A stretch of 64,000 bases of DNA from JAMOAD01 sp023621955 (GTDB lineage: Bacteria; Acidobacteriota; Aminicenantia; JAMOAD01): NCBI GenBank assembly GCA_035403085.1, contig DAONEM010000007.1, positions 1 through 64,000 on the forward strand, read 5' to 3'. The position numbers and the translations under genes are program-made. Below, one piece after another: positions 7,896 through 16,466 of the stretch; the stretch's first letter is position 1; each line of letters opens with the position of its first letter. The notes beneath the pieces were generated by a model. It did not search any database and was not told the origin of the DNA. It was given only the letters and a program-made list of their open reading frames with translations.

Positions 7896-8823
7896 TTTTC
7901 CTGGAAACGAAAAGGTGAAAGAGCTTCTCAAGAAGATGACGCTCTCCCAGACCCTTCCCCAGGCCCTACTGCTCAAGGGGGAGCGACTCACTTTCAAGGA
8001 GGAGATCGCCCAGGAGCTGGCCAGGGCGCTTCTCTGCAGTCAAGGGGCCGAAGAGGCCTGCGGTGTCTGCCCCCTCTGCCGTCTCTTCGGCCGAGACGAA
8101 GAGGGGAGGCCCTTGACGCCTCCGGACATGCTGATCCTCGACCCACCCGGCGATCTGATCAAAATCGACGAGGTTCGAGAGGCCATACGCTTCATCGGGG
8201 CGCACCCCATGGTGGCTCCCAAGAAGGTTGTGGTGATCTCCGACATGGACAGGATGAACCAGGAGGCCCAGAACGCTTTCCTGAAGGTTCTGGAAGAGCC
8301 CCACCCCTATGTGAACTACATCATGACCACCGGAAGGATCGACACCCTTCTGCCGACGATTCTCTCCCGAAGCCAGGTTTTCTCCCTCCAGGAGCCGAAG
8401 GAGAGGGACCTTCTGGACTACTTCGGCCTTCCCGGGAGGGAGGAGTTGGTCCTTCTGAGGGAGAGAGGTCTTCGCTGGTCGGAGATCCCCGAAGGGGAGA
8501 AGATCCTCTTCTCGCGGATGCGGGAGTGCATGGACCCTCTGTTTGCCGGGGGTAGAGGCTCGGCGGTGGCGGCGGTGAAGCTGAAGGAGCTCTGGGAAGA
8601 GGCGGGGAGGGAGGAGAGCAAGAGGGTCCTGCGCCTCCTTCTCTCCCTGGCCATGGAGAGGGGGCGCTCTCTCCTCGCCGAGGTGGTGAAGGAGAGGGGG
8701 AAGGAGCCCTGGCAGAGAGAGGTCAGGGAGCTTCTTCTGAAGACGGAGGCGATCTACCGGGAGAGCTTCTCCAATGCCTCTGCAGAGGTCCTTCTGGCCG
8801 CGTTCCTTTCCTCCTTTCTCTGA
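7882..8823 (+). CDS. holB: DNA polymerase III delta' subunit
   Basis: Clamp-loader subunit, 313 residues. It shows the HolB/DnaX-type AAA+ fold: QALLLKGE near the N terminus, a cysteine cluster CGVCPLC for zinc, KIDEVREAIRFI, KVVVISDMDRMNQEAQNAFLKVLEEP, and ILSRSQVF (sensor region). The Walker A lysine motif is not preserved, as expected for delta' rather than gamma/tau. The ATG at 7882 overlaps the uvrA stop, suggesting coupling. It precedes ricT, a neighbourhood known from other bacteria (holB-yaaT), although here ricT has its own promoter. Confidence 0.88.
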   Translation: MGYGSFPGNEKVKELLKKMTLSQTLPQALLLKGERLTFKEEIAQELARALLCSQGAEEACGVCPLCRLFGRDEEGRPLTPPDMLILDPPGDLIKIDEVREAIRFIGAHPMVAPKKVVVISDMDRMNQEAQNAFLKVLEEPHPYVNYIMTTGRIDTLLPTILSRSQVFSLQEPKERDLLDYFGLPGREELVLLRERGLRWSEIPEGEKILFSRMRECMDPLFAGGRGSAVAAVKLKELWEEAGREESKRVLRLLLSLAMERGRSLLAEVVKERGKEPWQREVRELLLKTEAIYRESFSNASAEVLLAAFLSSFL

Positions 8824-8829
8824 GTGAGG

Positions 8830-8858
8830 TTTTCTTTCCCTCCCCCCTAGGGTATAAT
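8830..8858 (+). promoter_or_regulatory. Probable promoter of ricT
   Basis: A perfect TATAAT at 8853-8858 with a weak TTTTCT at 8830-8835, 17 bp upstream, in the 66-bp gap before ricT. Confidence 0.5.
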
Positions 8859-8889
8859 CAATCTGGGTCGGAGGATCCCAAACCTGAAG

Positions 8890-9621
8890 ATGCCCATCCT
8901 GAAGATTAAGATAGACGGTTGTTGTAAGACGCTCCACTTCACCTTTGCGGAAGCGGTCCCGCCCGGGGAGTTCGTCTTGATCCCTTCGGAAGGGGGAGGG
9001 CTTCTGGCGGAGGTTCTTCCCGAGAGCCCTTCGGTTCTGGAGCACCTGCAAGACAAGATCCTTCCTGGGATTCTCAAGAGGGCCACCGTGGAAGAGGTCG
9101 ACCACTTCCGAAAGAAGGCCGAACGGGAGAAAGAAGCCTACCACTTCTGCAAGGAGAGGATCCGAATCCGAGAGATTCCCCTCAAGCTCCTGAAGGTGAT
9201 CTTCTTCGCGGACGAGAAGAAGTCGATCTTCTACTTCACCGCGGAGGGTCGGGTGGACTTTCGGGACATCGTCAAAGACCTTGCCCGCCGGTACAGGATG
9301 CGCATCGAGATGAAGCAGATCGGTGTTCGGGACGAGACGAAGGTCCTGGGGGGCTTCGGAATCTGCGGCAACCCCCTCTGCTGTTTCTCCTTCCTGAAGA
9401 GGTTCGAACCGGTGACCCTTCAGAGGGCGAAGGATCAAAACATCAACATCAACCCCACAAAGATCTCCGGGGTCTGCGGGCGGCTGGTCTGTTGCCTCAA
9501 CTACGAGGAGGGGAGCAGCGGCCGACTCTATGTCGATCAGGATGAAGAGGATCTCATCCAGTACGACGAAGAGCTGATCGAGAGCGATGGAGCTCCTCCA
9601 GGGGTCATCTCGGATAAATGA
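8890..9621 (+). CDS. ricT: PSP1-domain protein RicT (YaaT-like)
   Basis: A 243-residue protein with the PSP1 C-terminal domain: VDFRDIVKDLARRYRMRIEM followed by GVRDETKVLGGFGICG and NPLCCFSFLKRF, then SGVCGRLVCCLNYE. The cysteine-rich segment corresponds to residues that in Bacillus RicT take part in iron-sulfur cluster binding in the RicAFT complex, which influences RNase Y and sporulation/competence phosphorelays. The partners RicA and RicF are not in this window, so the role here is inferred. The start is ATG 8890, with only a modest purine-rich stretch upstream. Confidence 0.88.
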   Translation: MPILKIKIDGCCKTLHFTFAEAVPPGEFVLIPSEGGGLLAEVLPESPSVLEHLQDKILPGILKRATVEEVDHFRKKAEREKEAYHFCKERIRIREIPLKLLKVIFFADEKKSIFYFTAEGRVDFRDIVKDLARRYRMRIEMKQIGVRDETKVLGGFGICGNPLCCFSFLKRFEPVTLQRAKDQNININPTKISGVCGRLVCCLNYEEGSSGRLYVDQDEEDLIQYDEELIESDGAPPGVISDK

Positions 9622-9626
9622 TGGCC

Positions 9627-9655
9627 TTGATGGGAGGGAGTGATTCCAATATAAT
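9627..9655 (+). promoter_or_regulatory. Promoter of parAB
   Basis: TTGATG (9627-9632), a 17-bp spacer and a perfect TATAAT (9650-9655). Predicted +1 near 9662 leaves an ~18-nt leader that contains AGAGGTG. Confidence 0.7.
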
Positions 9656-9679
9656 GTTTTCTAGAAAAGAGGTGCGCCT

Positions 9680-10432
9680 GTGATAATAACCATAGCCAAC
9701 CAAAAGGGCGGGGTGGGAAAGACCACCACGGCCATCAACCTCTCCGCAGGACTGAGCTTTCGGGGCAAGAGGGTTCTCCTGGTGGACTTGGACCCCCAGG
9801 CCAACAGCACCATGTCCTTCGTGGACCCCCACGACCTCGGGGTCTCGATCTTCGATGTTCTTACCGATCAGGCCTCTTTTCAAGAGGCTCTCATACAGAC
9901 CAAGATTCCCAACCTGACCCTCTGCCCGGCCCAGATCTCCCTGGCGAAGCTGGAGAGGGAGCTCCTTGGGGACATCGACAGCCACTTCAAGCTGAAGGAC
10001 AAGCTCTCGGACCTTGCCGGAGAGTATGACTACATCTTCATCGACACCCCCCCCACCCTGGGGATCATTACCCTCAACGCCCTGGTGGCCTCCACCCACA
10101 TCTTGATTCCCATCCAATCTTCCTATTTCGCCCTGGAAGGGACCGACGATCTTCTGGAAACCATCGACAAGGTGCGCTTCCGGAGCAACCCGGACCTGAA
10201 ACTTCTGGGGGTTGTGATCACCCTTCACGACAAGAGAACCTCCTTGGGAAGGGACATCGTCGATCAGATCGGGCGGGTCTTCAACAACAAGGTCTTCGAG
10301 ACGAAGATCTCCAAGAACGTCCGCCTCGAGGAGAGCCCCGCCTACAAAGAGTCGATCTATACTTTCGCCCCCGAATCGAAGGGTGCCGAGGAGTACTCAC
10401 AACTGACCGAGGAGATCATGGCCTGTGAGTAA
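9680..10432 (+). CDS. parA: Chromosome-partitioning ATPase ParA (Soj)
   Basis: A 250-residue Walker-type partitioning ATPase. The deviant Walker A KGGVGKTTTAINL begins at residue 8, and LVDLDPQANST and the FIDTPPTLG Walker B follow. It binds DNA non-specifically in its ATP-bound state and segregates ParB-parS complexes. There is no N-terminal helix-turn-helix, so it is the chromosomal Soj type rather than a plasmid type Ia ParA. It starts at GTG 9680 with AGAGGTG upstream and overlaps parB by 8 bp, so the two are translated together. Confidence 0.95.
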   Translation: MIITIANQKGGVGKTTTAINLSAGLSFRGKRVLLVDLDPQANSTMSFVDPHDLGVSIFDVLTDQASFQEALIQTKIPNLTLCPAQISLAKLERELLGDIDSHFKLKDKLSDLAGEYDYIFIDTPPTLGIITLNALVASTHILIPIQSSYFALEGTDDLLETIDKVRFRSNPDLKLLGVVITLHDKRTSLGRDIVDQIGRVFNNKVFETKISKNVRLEESPAYKESIYTFAPESKGAEEYSQLTEEIMACE

Positions 10433-11264
10433 GAAAAGAGGTCTCCCCGAAACGGTTCGTATGCGCCACGACAACCACTTCGTGGACGAAATCGCGTCGG
10501 AGGTCTCCTCCTCCTACCTCTTCCGCACGGTCTCCCTGGAGAGGATCGACCTCAACCCCTACCAGCCCCGCAAGGAGTTCGGCGATCTGGAAGAGCTGAT
10601 CGCCTCGGTTAAGGAGAAGGGTGTCCTTGAGCCCGTGATCCTCCGACCTCGGGAGGGGCGATTCGAGGTCGTGGCCGGAGAACGCCGGGTACGCGCCGCC
10701 CGGGAGGCCGACCTGAAAGAGGTTCCCGCGGTCGTCATGGAGCTTGAAGACGACGAGGCTCTGGAGCTGGCCCTGGTCGAAAACCTTCAGAGGAAGGAGT
10801 TGACCCCCTTCGAAGAGGCCTTTTCCCTGAAGACCCTCAACGACAGCTACGGTTTCTCCCACGAGGAGATCGCCAAGAGGCTCGGTAAGAGCAGGTCGTC
10901 GGTTACAGAGACCATCAAGATCGCCTCCCTCCCTCCCCAGGTAGCCCTCCTATGTCAGGAGCAGGGGATCGGGTCGAAGAGCTTCCTCTTGGAACTCGCC
11001 CGTCTTCCCGGAGAAAAAGAGATGGTCGAGGCCCTCCAGGCAAGGCTAGACCCCGGACAAGGGGCGACCAGGGATGACCTGAGGGAGAAGAGGAAAGAGG
11101 TGACGGAGAAGCCGAAGAGGTATGTCTTTCGCTTTTCCGCTCCGGACCGGCGTTTCAAACTGCAACTTCAGTTCAAGGAAGAGAAAGCCTCTAGGGAAGA
11201 GGTGATCGCGATTCTCGAAGACCTTCTTCTCTCCCTTCGGGAAGGAAGGGAGACGGGCCTTTAG
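10425..11264 (+). CDS. parB: Chromosome-partitioning protein ParB (Spo0J)
   Basis: A 279-residue CTP-dependent DNA clamp that loads at parS. The N-terminal ParB/Srx domain has RIDLNPYQPRKEF and AGERRVRAARE (the box II arginine patch used in CTP binding). A central helix-turn-helix follows: GFSHEEIAKRLGKSRSSVTE. The C-terminal ~60 residues form a dimerisation domain after a charged linker. It starts at GTG 10425 inside parA. I did not find a parS-like 16-mer by eye in the window. The 30-bp gap to the convergent fabF holds a small GGGCC-TTTA-GGCCC hairpin without a T-tract. Confidence 0.94.
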   Translation: MSKKRGLPETVRMRHDNHFVDEIASEVSSSYLFRTVSLERIDLNPYQPRKEFGDLEELIASVKEKGVLEPVILRPREGRFEVVAGERRVRAAREADLKEVPAVVMELEDDEALELALVENLQRKELTPFEEAFSLKTLNDSYGFSHEEIAKRLGKSRSSVTETIKIASLPPQVALLCQEQGIGSKSFLLELARLPGEKEMVEALQARLDPGQGATRDDLREKRKEVTEKPKRYVFRFSAPDRRFKLQLQFKEEKASREEVIAILEDLLLSLREGRETGL

Positions 11265-11294
11265 GCCCCTCTCCCCTCTTCGAAGAGAAAACTC

Positions 11295-12557
11295 TTAGAG
11301 CTTACGGAAGACCAACGCTGCGTTGGTTCCCCCGAATCCAAAGGAGTTGCTCATCACGACCCTCAGTTCCTTGGGCTTGGCCTTCAAGGGGGTATAGTCG
11401 AGGTCGCATTCGGGATCGGGGTTTTCCAGGTTGATCGTTGGGGGAACGATGGAATCACGCATGGCCAGAAGGGAGAAGGCGGATTCCAGAGACCCCGCCG
11501 CGCCCAAGAGATGGCCTGTCATCGACTTTGTAGAGGAGATGGAAACCTTGTAAGCGTGTTCCTTGAAGAGTTTCTTTATGGCGAGAGTCTCAATCTTGTC
11601 GTTCAGGGGTGTCGAAGTGCCGTGGGCGTTGATGTAATCGACCTCTTCGGGAGCGATTCCCGCCTCCCTGATGGCCTCGCCCATGGCCCTGACGGCTCCT
11701 CGTCCTTCGGGATCCGGGGCGGTCTGGTGGTAAGCGTCTCCGCTCATACCGTAACCTATGAGTTCCCCATAGATCTTCGCGTTTCGGCGTACCGCGTGTT
11801 CCAGCTCTTCCAGAACCAGGACGGCGGCGCCTTCGGCGATGACAAACCCGTCCCTGGTCTTGTCGAAGGGGCAGGAGGCCTTCTCGGCGGGGTTGTTCCG
11901 TCGGGAGAGGGTCCTCATGATATCGAAACCCGCCACACCCAGTGCGGTGATGGGGGCTTCGGTTCCTCCGGAGAGCATGATGTTGGCGTAACCGGCTTCG
12001 ATGAGACGGTAGGCCTCACCGAGAGAGTGGGTGGAAGTCGCGCAGGCGGTGACAGTGGAGAGGTTCGGCCCCCGGGCCTTGAAGTGTTGAGAGACGATAC
12101 CCGAGGCCATGTTGATGATGGTACCCGGAATAAAGGTTGGAGTGATCCTGCGCAAGCCTTCGGTTCGGAGGGTATCCTGGTTCTGAGCGATGGTGTCAAG
12201 GCCGCCGATTCCGGAACCGATGGAGACTCCGGTACTCTCCTCTTCGGAGGGGTCCAACTCCTTCAAGCCTGCATCCTGCCAGGCCAGCTTGGACGCGGCG
12301 ATGGCGAAGTGAAGAAAACGATCGTTTCTCCTGGTCTCACGATGGTCCATAAAGAGGGAGGGATCGAACGCCTTCACTTCGCCAGAGATCTGAGAACCGT
12401 AAGAGGAGCTGTCGAAACGGGTGGTAGGACCGATCCCGCTCTCTCCCCTTTTAATACGCTCCCAGCTCTCCTCGGTCCCGACTCCCATGGGGGAGACGAG
12501 ACCGATACCTGTCACCACCACCCTTCTAAGGGAGATGGTTTTTTTAATGAAGTTCAT
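11295..12557 (-). CDS. fabF: 3-oxoacyl-ACP synthase II
   Basis: Condensing enzyme of type II fatty acid synthesis, extending acyl-ACP with malonyl-ACP. The Cys-His-His triad is visible in TACATSTHSLGEA (Cys), NAHGTST (His) and SMTGHLLGAAG (His), and the Gly-rich SNSFGFGGTNA closes the protein. It has 420 residues, as usual for the family. It is the last gene of the yceD-rpmF-plsX-fabG-acpP-fabF cluster, 11 bp after acpP. The ATG at 12557 has only a poor Shine-Dalgarno site, so expression may depend on translation of acpP. Confidence 0.96.
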   Translation of the reverse strand: MNFIKKTISLRRVVVTGIGLVSPMGVGTEESWERIKRGESGIGPTTRFDSSSYGSQISGEVKAFDPSLFMDHRETRRNDRFLHFAIAASKLAWQDAGLKELDPSEEESTGVSIGSGIGGLDTIAQNQDTLRTEGLRRITPTFIPGTIINMASGIVSQHFKARGPNLSTVTACATSTHSLGEAYRLIEAGYANIMLSGGTEAPITALGVAGFDIMRTLSRRNNPAEKASCPFDKTRDGFVIAEGAAVLVLEELEHAVRRNAKIYGELIGYGMSGDAYHQTAPDPEGRGAVRAMGEAIREAGIAPEEVDYINAHGTSTPLNDKIETLAIKKLFKEHAYKVSISSTKSMTGHLLGAAGSLESAFSLLAMRDSIVPPTINLENPDPECDLDYTPLKAKPKELRVVMSNSFGFGGTNAALVFRKL

Positions 12558-12568
12558 GCCTAGGGAAA

Positions 12569-12811
12569 TCAGGCCTTTTTCTCGGCGACGTAGTTGACCA
12601 GTTCACCGACGGTCGTCAGTTTATCGAGGTCCTCGTCGGGGATGCGGATGTCAAACATGTTCTCGACGTCCTGAACGAGAGTGGAAACGTCCAGAGAGTC
12701 GAACCCGAGATCTTCGAGGAAAGAGGCTTCGTCTTTGATCTGATCTTCTGACACCTTGAATTCGTCAACAATAAACTTCTTCACTTTTTCGAAAACTTCG
12801 GCTTTAGTCAT
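12569..12811 (-). CDS. acpP: Acyl carrier protein
   Basis: An 80-residue acidic four-helix carrier of acyl chains. The 4'-phosphopantetheine attachment serine lies in LGFDSLD at about residue 39. AAGGAGG precedes the ATG, consistent with the high expression usual for this gene. The context between fabG and fabF supports the primary fatty-acid-synthesis ACP. Confidence 0.96.
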   Translation of the reverse strand: MTKAEVFEKVKKFIVDEFKVSEDQIKDEASFLEDLGFDSLDVSTLVQDVENMFDIRIPDEDLDKLTTVGELVNYVAEKKA

Positions 12812-12840
12812 AAATTCATCCTCCTTGATGGATTGTCGGC

Positions 12841-13575
12841 CTACATATAGAGGCCGCCGGAAACATTAATGACATCTCCTGTAACATAGGATGCCTCAGG
12901 AGAGAGCAAAAAGGAGACGACTCCGGCGATATCCTCGGGTGTCCCGAATCGCCGAAGGGGGATCCCGGAAAGGTACTCCTTCTTCCTCTCTTCCGAGAGA
13001 ACGTCTGTCATAGCTGTTTCGATGAAACCCGGTGCGACCAGGTTGGCGGTGATTCCCTTGGAACCGTACTCCCGGGCCAAGGATTTTGTGAGGCCTACGA
13101 GACCGGCCTTAGAGGCGGAGTAGTTTATCTGCCCTACCCCTCCCATGAGACCAACGATGGATCCGATGTTCACGATCCGTCCCCTTCTCTGCCGAACCAT
13201 GACGGGAAGGGCGTGACGAACGAAGTTGAAGGCCCCCTGAAGGTTGACGGAGAGGACCGAGCTCCACTCCTCTTCGGACATGCGGATCAGAAGGTTGTCT
13301 TTGGTGATCCCGGCGTTGTTGATCAAAGCGTCGAGACGGCCGAACCTCTTCATGGATTCGGAGACACACCTCTCGGCTTCCGAAAAGAGGGAGACGTCGG
13401 CGGCTAAGAGCAGGTGATCTTCCGGTCTCGAGAGGGACTCCAGAAGGGCGGAGGCCTTGTCTATGGAACGGGAGATCAGCGTCAGGTTCCAACCTTCTTC
13501 GGCGAGCCGAAGGGCGATAGCCTCCCCAATACCTCGGGAGGCCCCGGTGAGAACGGCTACAGGCCTGTCAGACAT
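12841..13575 (-). CDS. fabG: 3-oxoacyl-ACP reductase
   Basis: NADPH-dependent short-chain dehydrogenase that reduces 3-oxoacyl-ACP, 244 residues. It shows the cofactor loop TGASRGIGEAIALRL, the structural NNAG in INNAGITKDN, and the catalytic Tyr/Lys in NYSASKAG. The C-terminal GDVINVSGG matches FabG. The start overlaps the plsX stop by 8 bp. Confidence 0.95.
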   Translation of the reverse strand: MSDRPVAVLTGASRGIGEAIALRLAEEGWNLTLISRSIDKASALLESLSRPEDHLLLAADVSLFSEAERCVSESMKRFGRLDALINNAGITKDNLLIRMSEEEWSSVLSVNLQGAFNFVRHALPVMVRQRRGRIVNIGSIVGLMGGVGQINYSASKAGLVGLTKSLAREYGSKGITANLVAPGFIETAMTDVLSEERKKEYLSGIPLRRFGTPEDIAGVVSFLLSPEASYVTGDVINVSGGLYM

Positions 13576-14578
13576 CGAGGTTCAGTTCTCCCATGCGTTC
13601 TTGAATCTTCAAGTGGATAGACTTCTCGACCATCCCCTTGGTGGCCAGGATGCCGTTCTTGATGGCCTTGGCTTTGGAGCGGCCATGGCCTATGACGGCG
13701 ATTCCCTTGACGCCTAAAAGGATCGCCCCGCCGTACTCGGAGTAATCGAGCCGTTTCTTCAGCTTCTTAACGCTCCTGCTGAGCACGAGGGCGGCCAGCT
13801 TTGTCAGAAGGTTCTTCATGAAGGCGTTTCGAAAGTAGAGGAGAAGGTTTTCCGCGACCCCTTCGGCGACTTTCAACGTCACGTTTCCGGTGAAGCCGTC
13901 GGAGACGAGGATGTCCGCCGAGCCGTAGATGATTCTGTTCCCTTCGATGTTCCCTACGAAGTTGGGTACTTTCTGAGAAAAGAGGCGGAAAGACTCCTTG
14001 GTCAGGCGGTTCCCCTTGCTGTCCTCCTCTCCGATGGAGATGAGGCCGACGGTGGGGTTCTTCTTCTCGACGAACTCTTCCATGAAGACCGTTCCCATGT
14101 GGGCGAACTGAAGAAGGTTCGTGGGGCGGCAATCGGAGTTGGCGCCTGCATCGACGATGAGGGAGAAGCCTTTGTCGGTGGGCAGTAGGACCGCCAGGGC
14201 AGGGCGTTCGACGCCCTCCAAGGGCTCGAGGATCAGCCGAGCGTTGACCATGACGGCGCCGGTGTTTCCCGCCGAGAAGAACCCATCGGTTATCCCCTCC
14301 TTGACGAGCTGGAGCCCCACCTTTATGGTGGATTTCTGCTTCCCTCTCCAGTAGTTGAAGAGGGAGTCTTTCATGGTAACGAATTCGGGCGCATCGACGA
14401 TCTCAACCCTGTCGAGGTTCCTTACCCCGACCTTTTCGATCCCTTTCTGGACCAATTTCTCTGGACCAACCAGGAAAAGTTTTAAGGAAGAGGACTCTTC
14501 GAGGGCTTCCTTGACTCCCTTTATAACCTCGTCGGGGGCGTGGTCCCCCCCCATAATGTCTAAGGCGATGCCTTTCAT
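13568..14578 (-). CDS. plsX: Phosphate acyltransferase PlsX
   Basis: Converts acyl-ACP to acyl-phosphate, the first step of the PlsX/PlsY phospholipid route, at the inner membrane surface. The conserved start MKGIALDIMGGDHAPDEV is at 14578; an in-frame extension of 23 residues upstream runs back through the end of rpmF and is rejected. Other family motifs are FFSAGNTGAVM, LIVDAGAN, and GFTGNVTLK. It has 336 residues, as expected. AGGAGA lies about 15 bp upstream inside the end of rpmF, suggesting coupling. Confidence 0.95.
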   Translation of the reverse strand: MKGIALDIMGGDHAPDEVIKGVKEALEESSSLKLFLVGPEKLVQKGIEKVGVRNLDRVEIVDAPEFVTMKDSLFNYWRGKQKSTIKVGLQLVKEGITDGFFSAGNTGAVMVNARLILEPLEGVERPALAVLLPTDKGFSLIVDAGANSDCRPTNLLQFAHMGTVFMEEFVEKKNPTVGLISIGEEDSKGNRLTKESFRLFSQKVPNFVGNIEGNRIIYGSADILVSDGFTGNVTLKVAEGVAENLLLYFRNAFMKNLLTKLAALVLSRSVKKLKKRLDYSEYGGAILLGVKGIAVIGHGRSKAKAIKNGILATKGMVEKSIHLKIQERMGELNLDV

Positions 14579-14588
14579 AGAGTTTGGG

Positions 14589-14774
14589 TTATTTCTCCTG
14601 GGATCCGTCGATGACCTGTTGGCCTTTGTAGTGTCCGCACTCTCCACAGGCTCTGTGGGGTTTGACTGGGGCGCTGCATTTGGGGCAAAGGGTCAGGCTT
14701 GTTACCGTGAGAGCGTGGTGAGAGGCTCTCTTGTGCTTGTGAGTCTTGGAAGTTCGTCTTTTGGGTACGGCCAT
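14589..14774 (-). CDS. rpmF: Ribosomal protein bL32
   Basis: A 61-residue basic ribosomal protein starting MAVPKRRTSKTHKHKR, the bL32 signature, followed by a CPKC...CGEC zinc ribbon (C+ form). It lies between yceD and plsX, a widely conserved order. Confidence 0.97.
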   Translation of the reverse strand: MAVPKRRTSKTHKHKRASHHALTVTSLTLCPKCSAPVKPHRACGECGHYKGQQVIDGSQEK

Positions 14775-14775
14775 T

Positions 14776-15306
14776 TTATTTACCTCTCAAGGTGTCGGTG
14801 ATTTTTTGGATTCTGGGATCCTTGCGCTTGACTTCGCAACCGCAGGGTCCTTCGTTCAAGTCTTTGCCGCAGATCGGGCAGATCCCCTTGCAAAGCTCTC
14901 CGCAGAGAGGTTTGAAGGGAAGGGAAAGGTTGATCTGGTCGAGAATCACGTTGTCCAGATCGATGAGACCGTTTTCGTAGAAGAGGGTGTTGACATCCTC
15001 TTCTTGAATCTCCTTGGCCTCTTCGGAGTTTTCCTCGTCCCAATCTCCGTCTTCCTCGAAGAAGACCAGATCGAACCGGGAGTCTACAGGTTCATGGTAG
15101 GGGGCGAGGCAACGGGAGCAAAGGAGCTCCAAGGTTGTATGGACTTCACCACGGACGACGACCTTGTCTCCTTCGCGGTAGATCTGAATATGGCAGGAGA
15201 CGGGGTTGACAAAGGATCCCTCCTCAACCAATTCGTTGGGGTTGAGGTCGAAGATCTCGTTGATCGTCAAACCCTTCTGAGGAATATCGTCGACAAAGAT
15301 TTTCAT
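14776..15306 (-). CDS. yceD: YceD/DUF177 family protein
   Basis: A 176-residue member of the DUF177 family, which in plants and bacteria is linked to 23S rRNA accumulation. The central CSRCLAPY and the C-terminal LCKGICPICGKDLNEGPCGC provide cysteine pairs likely to bind zinc. It is the first gene of the rpmF/fatty-acid operon and ends 1 bp before rpmF. The Shine-Dalgarno GGAGTG and a near-perfect promoter precede the ATG. The biochemical activity is not established. Confidence 0.9.
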   Translation of the reverse strand: MKIFVDDIPQKGLTINEIFDLNPNELVEEGSFVNPVSCHIQIYREGDKVVVRGEVHTTLELLCSRCLAPYHEPVDSRFDLVFFEEDGDWDEENSEEAKEIQEEDVNTLFYENGLIDLDNVILDQINLSLPFKPLCGELCKGICPICGKDLNEGPCGCEVKRKDPRIQKITDTLRGK

Positions 15307-15334
15307 AGATTCACTCCGAAATATGATAACAGGT

Positions 15335-15362
15335 ATTATACATCGAGCGCTGTCTTTGTCAA
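15335..15362 (-). promoter_or_regulatory. Consensus promoter of the yceD-rpmF-plsX-fabG-acpP-fabF operon
   Basis: On the minus strand perfect TTGACA (15362-15357), a 16-bp spacer and perfect TATAAT (15340-15335). This is the strongest sigma70-type site in the window and fits a ribosomal protein/lipid operon. I see no FapR-like palindrome at it. Confidence 0.85.
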
Positions 15363-15404
15363 GAAGAGGGGCAAGCTCCCCTTCTGAAAAGGATCTTCCG
15401 GAGA

Positions 15405-16466
15405 TCAGACCGAATTCCAGGAGACCGGAAGGGAGAGGCGACGGAAGAGGGAGAGCGCGGCAGGGTCTGAGAGAGCGGCGAGGGAGTCGATAATCCTGGT
15501 TTCAAAGCGCTCTTCCGGGGGAAAGGGGTCAACGTAGGGCTCCGGGTTCTTGAGGAAGAGATGGAAAAGCTCCTCCAAAATCCGCTCCTCTTTGGCGGTC
15601 TCTTCCTGAATCAGGGGGTTCTCCCTGAGAGCTCTCTCCACGCCGTCCCTGAGAATGAAGACCTCGTCGGCCAGGGAGGGTTCGAGGGAGAGATAGGAGT
15701 ATTCGTTCTTTCGAGTCTCCTGGATCAAAGAGATGAGGAATCGTCTCCGGCGGGTCTCCGGGTCGGCTCCGAGCGCGGCCAGGGATTCGACGGGAAGGTC
15801 TTCGCTCTTGAGGAGCCCCGAGCGGAAAAGCTCCTCCAACTCCTCACCGAGCGGGGAGAAGACCTCCACCCAGAGAACCGCTTGGCATTCGAGGGTGGAG
15901 GGTTTGTGCCGGGGGGTGAAGGGGAAGGGCCCCCTCTTGGGGATGACCCGGATTCCGTCCCTCACCTCTTTGGTCAGGTTAAGCCCAAGGCCCTGGTTTT
16001 CCAGCTTCTCCACGACCCGAAGGCTCTGCTCTTGAAGGGGGAACCCCTCGGAGTGGAGCCGGGAGAGTGCCGATTCGCCCGCGGAACCGAAGGGGGGGTG
16101 GCCGAGGGGTCGGGAGAAGAGGATCGCCTCAGCCAGAGAGTCGTTGAGCCTGAGGGAACCGCAGAGGGTCCTGAGGAGGTCCCAGCACTCCCAGACCGAA
16201 GAGAGTCGGCTGTGACACCTCTCCGAGGGGGAGAGAAGGGGGAGGCGACCCTTGAGTTTGAGCCTTCGGAAGGCACGGCTCAGAAGGATACGACTGCGGT
16301 CGATCTGGAAGGGGTTCTTCAGGGAATCCGGTTCCTCCGGTAGTTCACGACCGGCGGAGAGGGAGGAACGGAAAGCCCTGGGGTGGAGGAGGAGCAGCTC
16401 CCTCTCCTCCCCTTCCTGCCGGAGGCTCTTCTCCACAGAGGCCTCAGGAGAGGTGGGAAGAGACAT
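15405..16466 (-). CDS. dGTPase-like (Dgt family) protein with all HD metal ligands replaced
   Basis: A 353-residue protein clearly built on the dNTP triphosphohydrolase scaffold: NPFQIDRSRILLSRAFRRLK (residues 51-70), LGHPPFGSAGESAL, and LECQAVLWVEVFSPLGEELEE-type helix ending in FRSGLL. Active family members carry H...HD...D. Here the first His is Ser90 (in RLSS, normally RLTH), the HD pair is Arg119-Pro120 (normally GHDLGH), and the last Asp is Glu201. A metal-dependent triphosphohydrolase activity is therefore unlikely. The N-terminal 23 bp overlap the end of ftcD. The frame is otherwise intact and family-length, so this looks like a maintained non-catalytic homologue rather than decay. 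The function is unknown; dNTP sensing or a structural role is speculative. Confidence 0.78.
   Translation of the reverse strand: MSLPTSPEASVEKSLRQEGEERELLLLHPRAFRSSLSAGRELPEEPDSLKNPFQIDRSRILLSRAFRRLKLKGRLPLLSPSERCHSRLSSVWECWDLLRTLCGSLRLNDSLAEAILFSRPLGHPPFGSAGESALSRLHSEGFPLQEQSLRVVEKLENQGLGLNLTKEVRDGIRVIPKRGPFPFTPRHKPSTLECQAVLWVEVFSPLGEELEELFRSGLLKSEDLPVESLAALGADPETRRRRFLISLIQETRKNEYSYLSLEPSLADEVFILRDGVERALRENPLIQEETAKEERILEELFHLFLKNPEPYVDPFPPEERFETRIIDSLAALSDPAALSLFRRLSLPVSWNSV

Noticed and set aside
9600..11300. parS site near parAB
   Set aside because: No TGTTTCACGTGAAACA-like 16-mer seen by eye; a pattern search over the whole genome would settle it.
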